The notes beneath the pieces are model-generated. The model was not told the origin of the DNA. It was given only the letters and a program-made list of their open reading frames with translations, and did not search any database. From Mesorhizobium sp. DCY119 (GTDB lineage: Bacteria; Pseudomonadota; Alphaproteobacteria; Rhizobiales; Rhizobiaceae), in contig NZ_CP031834.1 of assembly GCF_003590645.1 (NCBI RefSeq), forward strand, positions 868,001 through 932,000: a DNA stretch of 64,000 bases, in the 5' to 3' direction. This document shows, in pieces, positions 60,717-64,000 of the stretch. The stretch's first letter is position 1. Every line of letters starts with the position of its first letter. The position numbers and the translations under genes are program-made.

Positions 60717-62462
60717 ATGGAAAAATCCTTTCGCAGATCGATCATCCTTGCCATTACCAGCGCGGTCGGCTTCATCCCATTATCGTCCGCCTTCGCCGTA
60801 TCGCCCGAGCCGCTGGAAGCGGAGCACGGCATGGTGGTGACCGCGCAGCATCTGGCGTCGGAGGTCGGTGTCGACGTGCTGAAGAAGGGCGGCAACGCCG
60901 TGGATGCGGCGGTTGCGGTCGGCTACGCGCTGGCAGTGGTCTACCCGACCGCCGGCAATATCGGCGGCGGCGGCTTCATGACCATCCGCCTGAAGGACGG
61001 CAAGACGACCTTCCTGGATTTCCGCGAGCGCGCGCCGCTTGCCTCGACCAAGACGATGTATCTCGACGACAAGGGCGAATTCATAAAGGGCCTGAGCACC
61101 AGCGGCTATCTGGCCGTTGGCGTGCCGGGCTCGGTCATGGGGTTTGAGACGGCCCGGACCAAATATGGAGAACTCTCGCGTGAGGATCTTATGGCGCCGG
61201 CGATACGTCTGGCCAAGGAAGGTTTTGCGCTGGAGGAGGGTGACGCGACCTCGCTGGAGGGTGGCGCCAAGAAGCTGGCCAAGGATCCCGCGGCGGCAGC
61301 GATTTTCCTCAAGCCGGATGGCAAGCCCTACGCTGCCGGCGAGACGCTTGTTCAGCCTGAACTTGCCGCATCGCTTTCCAGCATTTCGGAAAAGGGGCCG
61401 GACGCTTTCTACAAGGGCCCGATTGCCGACGCGATCGTCAATGCCAGCATGTCGATGAAGGGCATTCTGGCGAAGGAGGATTTCGAGCAGTACTCGGTGC
61501 GCGAACTGGAGCCGATCAAGTGCAATTATCGCGGCTATGAGATCGTCTCCTCGCCGCCGCCGAGTTCGGGTGGGGTGATCATCTGCGAAATCCTCAACGT
61601 GCTGGAAGGCTATCCGCTTTCCTATCTCGGCTACGGTTCGGCCGACACCACACATGTCATGATCGAGGCGATGCGGCATGCCTATGTCGATCGCAATACG
61701 GCGCTTGGCGATCCTGATTTCGTGAAAAATCCGGTCGAGAAGCTGCTCGACAAGAATCATGCCAGGGAAATCCGCACCAAGATCAGCCCGTTCAAAGCGG
61801 GCGTTTCGCAGGATCTGAAGCCGGAGGGTTTTGGCGAGAGCAACGAGACGACGCATTATTCCATCGTCGATGACGAGGGCAACGCGGTCGCCGTCACCTA
61901 CACGCTCAACGGCTCTTTCGGCGCCGGCGTCGTGGCGCCGGGAACCGGTATCCTGCTCAACAACGAAATGGACGATTTCACCGCCAAGCCGGGCGTGCCC
62001 AATCTCTACGGGCTGGTTCAGGGCGAAGCTAATGCGATCGAGCCGAAGAAGACGCCGCTGTCCTCGATGAGCCCGACCATCGTCTCCAAGGATGGCAAGC
62101 CGTTCATGGTCATCGGCAGCCCCGGCGGGGCGCGCATCATCACGATCACGCTGGAAGCGATCGTCAACGTCATCGATCACGGCATGAACATCCAGGAAGC
62201 GATCGACGCGCCGCGCATCCACCACCAATGGCTGCCCGATAAGGTCTATATGGAGCCCTATGCGCTGTCGCCTGACACGCGGCGTCTGCTCACCGGCATG
62301 GGACATGATGTCGATATCGACCCGGACTGGACGATCTGGGGGCAGGCCGCGGGCATAATCATCGGCGGCAAGAGCGTGGCCGAAATCGAGAAGGGCGGCG
62401 GCGCGCGCTATTACGGTGCGATGGACAGCCGCGCCGCTGCGGGAGCGCCGCGTGGCTATTAA
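60717..62462 (+). CDS. ggt: Gamma-glutamyltransferase
   Basis: A 581-residue periplasmic Ntn-hydrolase precursor. It has a signal peptide (MEKSFRRSIILAITSAVGFI, cleavage near AFAVS), GGNAVDAAVAVGYALAVVYP, and the autocleavage site before Thr378 in NETTHYSIVD, which becomes the N-terminal nucleophile of the small subunit. GSPGGARIITITLEAI is conserved. It hydrolyses glutathione and other gamma-glutamyl compounds. The start at 60717 has AAGGAGG upstream; the longer frame overlaps the HTH gene and is not used. Confidence 0.97.
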   Translation: MEKSFRRSIILAITSAVGFIPLSSAFAVSPEPLEAEHGMVVTAQHLASEVGVDVLKKGGNAVDAAVAVGYALAVVYPTAGNIGGGGFMTIRLKDGKTTFLDFRERAPLASTKTMYLDDKGEFIKGLSTSGYLAVGVPGSVMGFETARTKYGELSREDLMAPAIRLAKEGFALEEGDATSLEGGAKKLAKDPAAAAIFLKPDGKPYAAGETLVQPELAASLSSISEKGPDAFYKGPIADAIVNASMSMKGILAKEDFEQYSVRELEPIKCNYRGYEIVSSPPPSSGGVIICEILNVLEGYPLSYLGYGSADTTHVMIEAMRHAYVDRNTALGDPDFVKNPVEKLLDKNHAREIRTKISPFKAGVSQDLKPEGFGESNETTHYSIVDDEGNAVAVTYTLNGSFGAGVVAPGTGILLNNEMDDFTAKPGVPNLYGLVQGEANAIEPKKTPLSSMSPTIVSKDGKPFMVIGSPGGARIITITLEAIVNVIDHGMNIQEAIDAPRIHHQWLPDKVYMEPYALSPDTRRLLTGMGHDVDIDPDWTIWGQAAGIIIGGKSVAEIEKGGGARYYGAMDSRAAAGAPRGY

Positions 62463-62613
62463 AGGGCCCTGACAGCTTATTGCCTTTTTCGAGCGTTAAC
62501 GCTGTTCCTTCGAGGAAGAGGGATGTTCGCTGGTTTGAATTGAGTGAGCGAACGGGTTCGGTTTAGGCTGCCATGCTTGTGGGGCTGCCTGCGCTTTTGA
62601 CGAGGATAAAAGA

Positions 62614-63075
62614 ATGACAGGAACGCGATCCATTGTTCTGGCTGCCGGTTTGACGGCTCTTATGGCGACCGGGTCTTTCCCAGCCTACGCACAGGATTCG
62701 AAAACGACGAACCAGGCGATCGACGAGGCGCTCGGCAACCACGCCCAGTATGAGACGGTCATCAAGGCGTTGCAGCAGGGCGTGAAGGGCAAGGATGCCA
62801 AGGCGGTCGCGGCGCTGGTCAATTATCCGATCAGCGTGAAGATCAGCGGCAAGGATACGGAGATCAAATCCGAGAAGGATTTCGTCACCCATTACGACGC
62901 CATCTTCACGCCCAAGATCGCCAAGGTGGTCGAGGATCAGAAATATGAAGACCTGTTCGTGAATTATCAGGGCATCATGTTCGGCGACGGCCAGGTCTGG
63001 ATCAACGGCATCTGCAAGGACAGCGCCTGCAAGGCCGTCGATGCCAAGATCGTCACCATTCAGGATGGGCCGTAA
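62614..63075 (+). CDS. Small exported protein, unknown function
   Basis: A 153-residue protein with a signal peptide (about 1-26; ALMATGSFPAYAQDS). The mature part is one alpha+beta domain with VAALVNYPISVKISGKDTEI, YDAIFTPKIAKVVEDQKYED and LFVNYQGIMFGDGQVWINGI. The pattern resembles small NTF2-like or DUF-type periplasmic proteins, but I cannot name the family. Two Cys near the C-terminus (GICKDSACKA) may form a disulfide. It converges with the receiver gene, with 6 bp between the stops. Confidence 0.8.
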   Translation: MTGTRSIVLAAGLTALMATGSFPAYAQDSKTTNQAIDEALGNHAQYETVIKALQQGVKGKDAKAVAALVNYPISVKISGKDTEIKSEKDFVTHYDAIFTPKIAKVVEDQKYEDLFVNYQGIMFGDGQVWINGICKDSACKAVDAKIVTIQDGP

Positions 63076-63081
63076 CAGCCT

Positions 63082-64000
63082 CTAGGCTGTCCGTGCCAGC
63101 TCCGTCGTCTCGCTCAGCCACGCGCCGATCTTGGTGCCGAGACGATCGGGCGAAATCGGCTTGGGCAGGTAATCGTCCATGCCGGCGTCGATGCATTTCT
63201 CGCGGTCGCCCTTCAGCGCATGGGCGGTGACGCCGATGATCGGCGTATGCGCGCCGATGGCGGCCTCGGCGTTGCGAATGGCGCGTGTTGCTTCGTAGCC
63301 ATTCATCTCCGGCATCGACACATCCATCAGGATCAGGCGCGGGCTGAAGGTGCGGTACATCTCCACCGCGGTGCGGCCGTTGGCGGCGATCCTGTAGGAT
63401 AGGCCGAGACCGTCGAGGATCTGGCCGAAGACAAGCTGGTTCACCTCGTTGTCCTCGGCCACGAGGATGTCGAGCGGTACATTGGCCGAGGGCTGTGCCG
63501 TGCTCTGCATGGGCGTCGTGGCAGCCGAGCCGCGCAAGACGGTGAAGGCAGGTGTTGCGGGTTTGGGCGCCGGCGCTGGTGCGACAACAGGTGCGGCCTC
63601 GCGCACGAATTGCGCCGCCTTGCCAAGCTGGGTGCGCGCCTTCTGGATCGCGCCGATGACGGTGCCCAGAAGTATCGCCGAACGGGCCGGCTTGGTCAGG
63701 TGGGCGGCAATGCCATAGTCGAGCACGAGGCGGCCGAAATCGACCTGGTCGACCGAAGTGAGCAGCACGACGGGGATGGAGGCAAGCCGGCTGTCGGAGG
63801 ACATCGCCTTGGCGACGTCGGCGCCGTTCATGCCGGGCATCTGGTAGTCGAGGATGACGCAGTCCACCGTCGCGCCGAGCTGGTGGGCGCGGTCGAGGAA
63901 GGCGAGGCCGACGGCGCCCGTCTCCGCAGCGGCGCAATCGAAGCCCCAGCTTCTGAGCTGTTCGAGCAGGATGTCGCGGTTGACCGGATTGTCGTCGATG
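63082..64000 (-). CDS. Tandem receiver-domain protein, probably hybrid sensor kinase C-terminus (partial)
   Basis: The gene enters from beyond position 64000, so only its last 305 complete codons are present. Two receiver domains are visible. The first begins with IDDNPVNRDILLEQLRSWGF at the window edge and has its phospho-Asp in VILDYQMPGMNG. The second begins ILVAEDNEVNQLVFGQIL, with Asp in LILMDVSMPEMNGYEA and Lys in YLPKPIS. An Ala/Pro-rich linker separates them. This layout is typical of the end of a hybrid histidine kinase, but the kinase part cannot be seen. Confidence 0.88.
   Translation of the reverse strand, partial: IDDNPVNRDILLEQLRSWGFDCAAAETGAVGLAFLDRAHQLGATVDCVILDYQMPGMNGADVAKAMSSDSRLASIPVVLLTSVDQVDFGRLVLDYGIAAHLTKPARSAILLGTVIGAIQKARTQLGKAAQFVREAAPVVAPAPAPKPATPAFTVLRGSAATTPMQSTAQPSANVPLDILVAEDNEVNQLVFGQILDGLGLSYRIAANGRTAVEMYRTFSPRLILMDVSMPEMNGYEATRAIRNAEAAIGAHTPIIGVTAHALKGDREKCIDAGMDDYLPKPISPDRLGTKIGAWLSETTELARTA

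Overview
The window is a high-GC (about 62-65%) chromosomal segment of an alphaproteobacterium of the order Rhizobiales, most like the Phyllobacteriaceae (Mesorhizobium/Aminobacter group). The grounds are the gene order rplU-rpmA-GNAT-obgE-proB-proA-nadD-rsfS-rlmH-envC-like-ctpA-rppH, an alanine/lysine-rich L21 tail, a rhizobial-type pyruvate carboxylase, and several GC-rich palindromic intergenic elements. The genus is an inference; no 16S gene is present. Most of the window is ordinary core and catabolic genome, with no phage, IS element, CRISPR array or toxin-antitoxin pair that I can support.

Layout. 1-4192: end of the Kdp potassium system (kdpB end, kdpC, and the kdpD/kdpE two-component pair). 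4217-5799: a small membrane protein and an orphan LuxR-type regulator. 5939-7390: an AT-rich two-gene insert encoding unrecognised exported proteins, next to a tRNA-Ser(CGA) gene (7530-7619). 7893-21216: ribosomal proteins L21/L27, ObgE, proline synthesis (proBA), NAD synthesis (nadD), RsfS, RlmH, an EnvC-like amidase activator, CtpA, a DUF610 deacetylase-like protein and RppH, with an endonuclease-family gene and an MscS channel on the opposite strand. 21487-25846: D-alanine catabolism (alr-dadA), a sigma-factor/VOC pair and a LysR regulator. 26158-27654: methylmalonate-semialdehyde dehydrogenase. 28086-32166: a hydroxyproline catabolic cluster (GntR repressor, DapA-family deaminase, FAD dehydrogenase, hydroxyproline 2-epimerase). 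32493-39289: a full branched-chain amino-acid ABC transporter (livHMGF, a small membrane protein, livK). 39449-42907: pyruvate carboxylase. 43111-48964: an MFS transporter, a DUF3309-type miniprotein and an RND efflux pair. 49223-53262: a periplasmic molybdenum hydroxylase (iorAB-like) with a diheme cytochrome and a divergent TetR regulator. 53253-56536: a patatin-like lipase, 3-hydroxybutyrate dehydrogenase and a MarR-GNAT fusion. 56540-60604: an ArsR/VOC pair, ispG, a lytic transglycosylase and an orphan HTH protein. 60717-64000: gamma-glutamyltransferase, a small exported protein and the C-terminal part of a tandem-receiver signalling protein cut by the window edge.

The least ordinary points are: (i) LivG carries a roughly 190-residue Ala/Lys/Pro linker and a C-terminal helix-hairpin-helix-like domain foreign to ABC ATPases; (ii) the AT-rich exported gene pair beside tRNA-Ser; (iii) a palindromic repeat that supplies the first 34 codons of the hydroxyproline dehydrogenase; (iv) a 33-nt repeat that contains the stop codons of both mmsA and pyc; and (v) several well-formed operators beside their likely regulators (GntR, TetR, MarR). 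No complete, clearly novel system is evident; the two-gene exported module is the best candidate for something undescribed.
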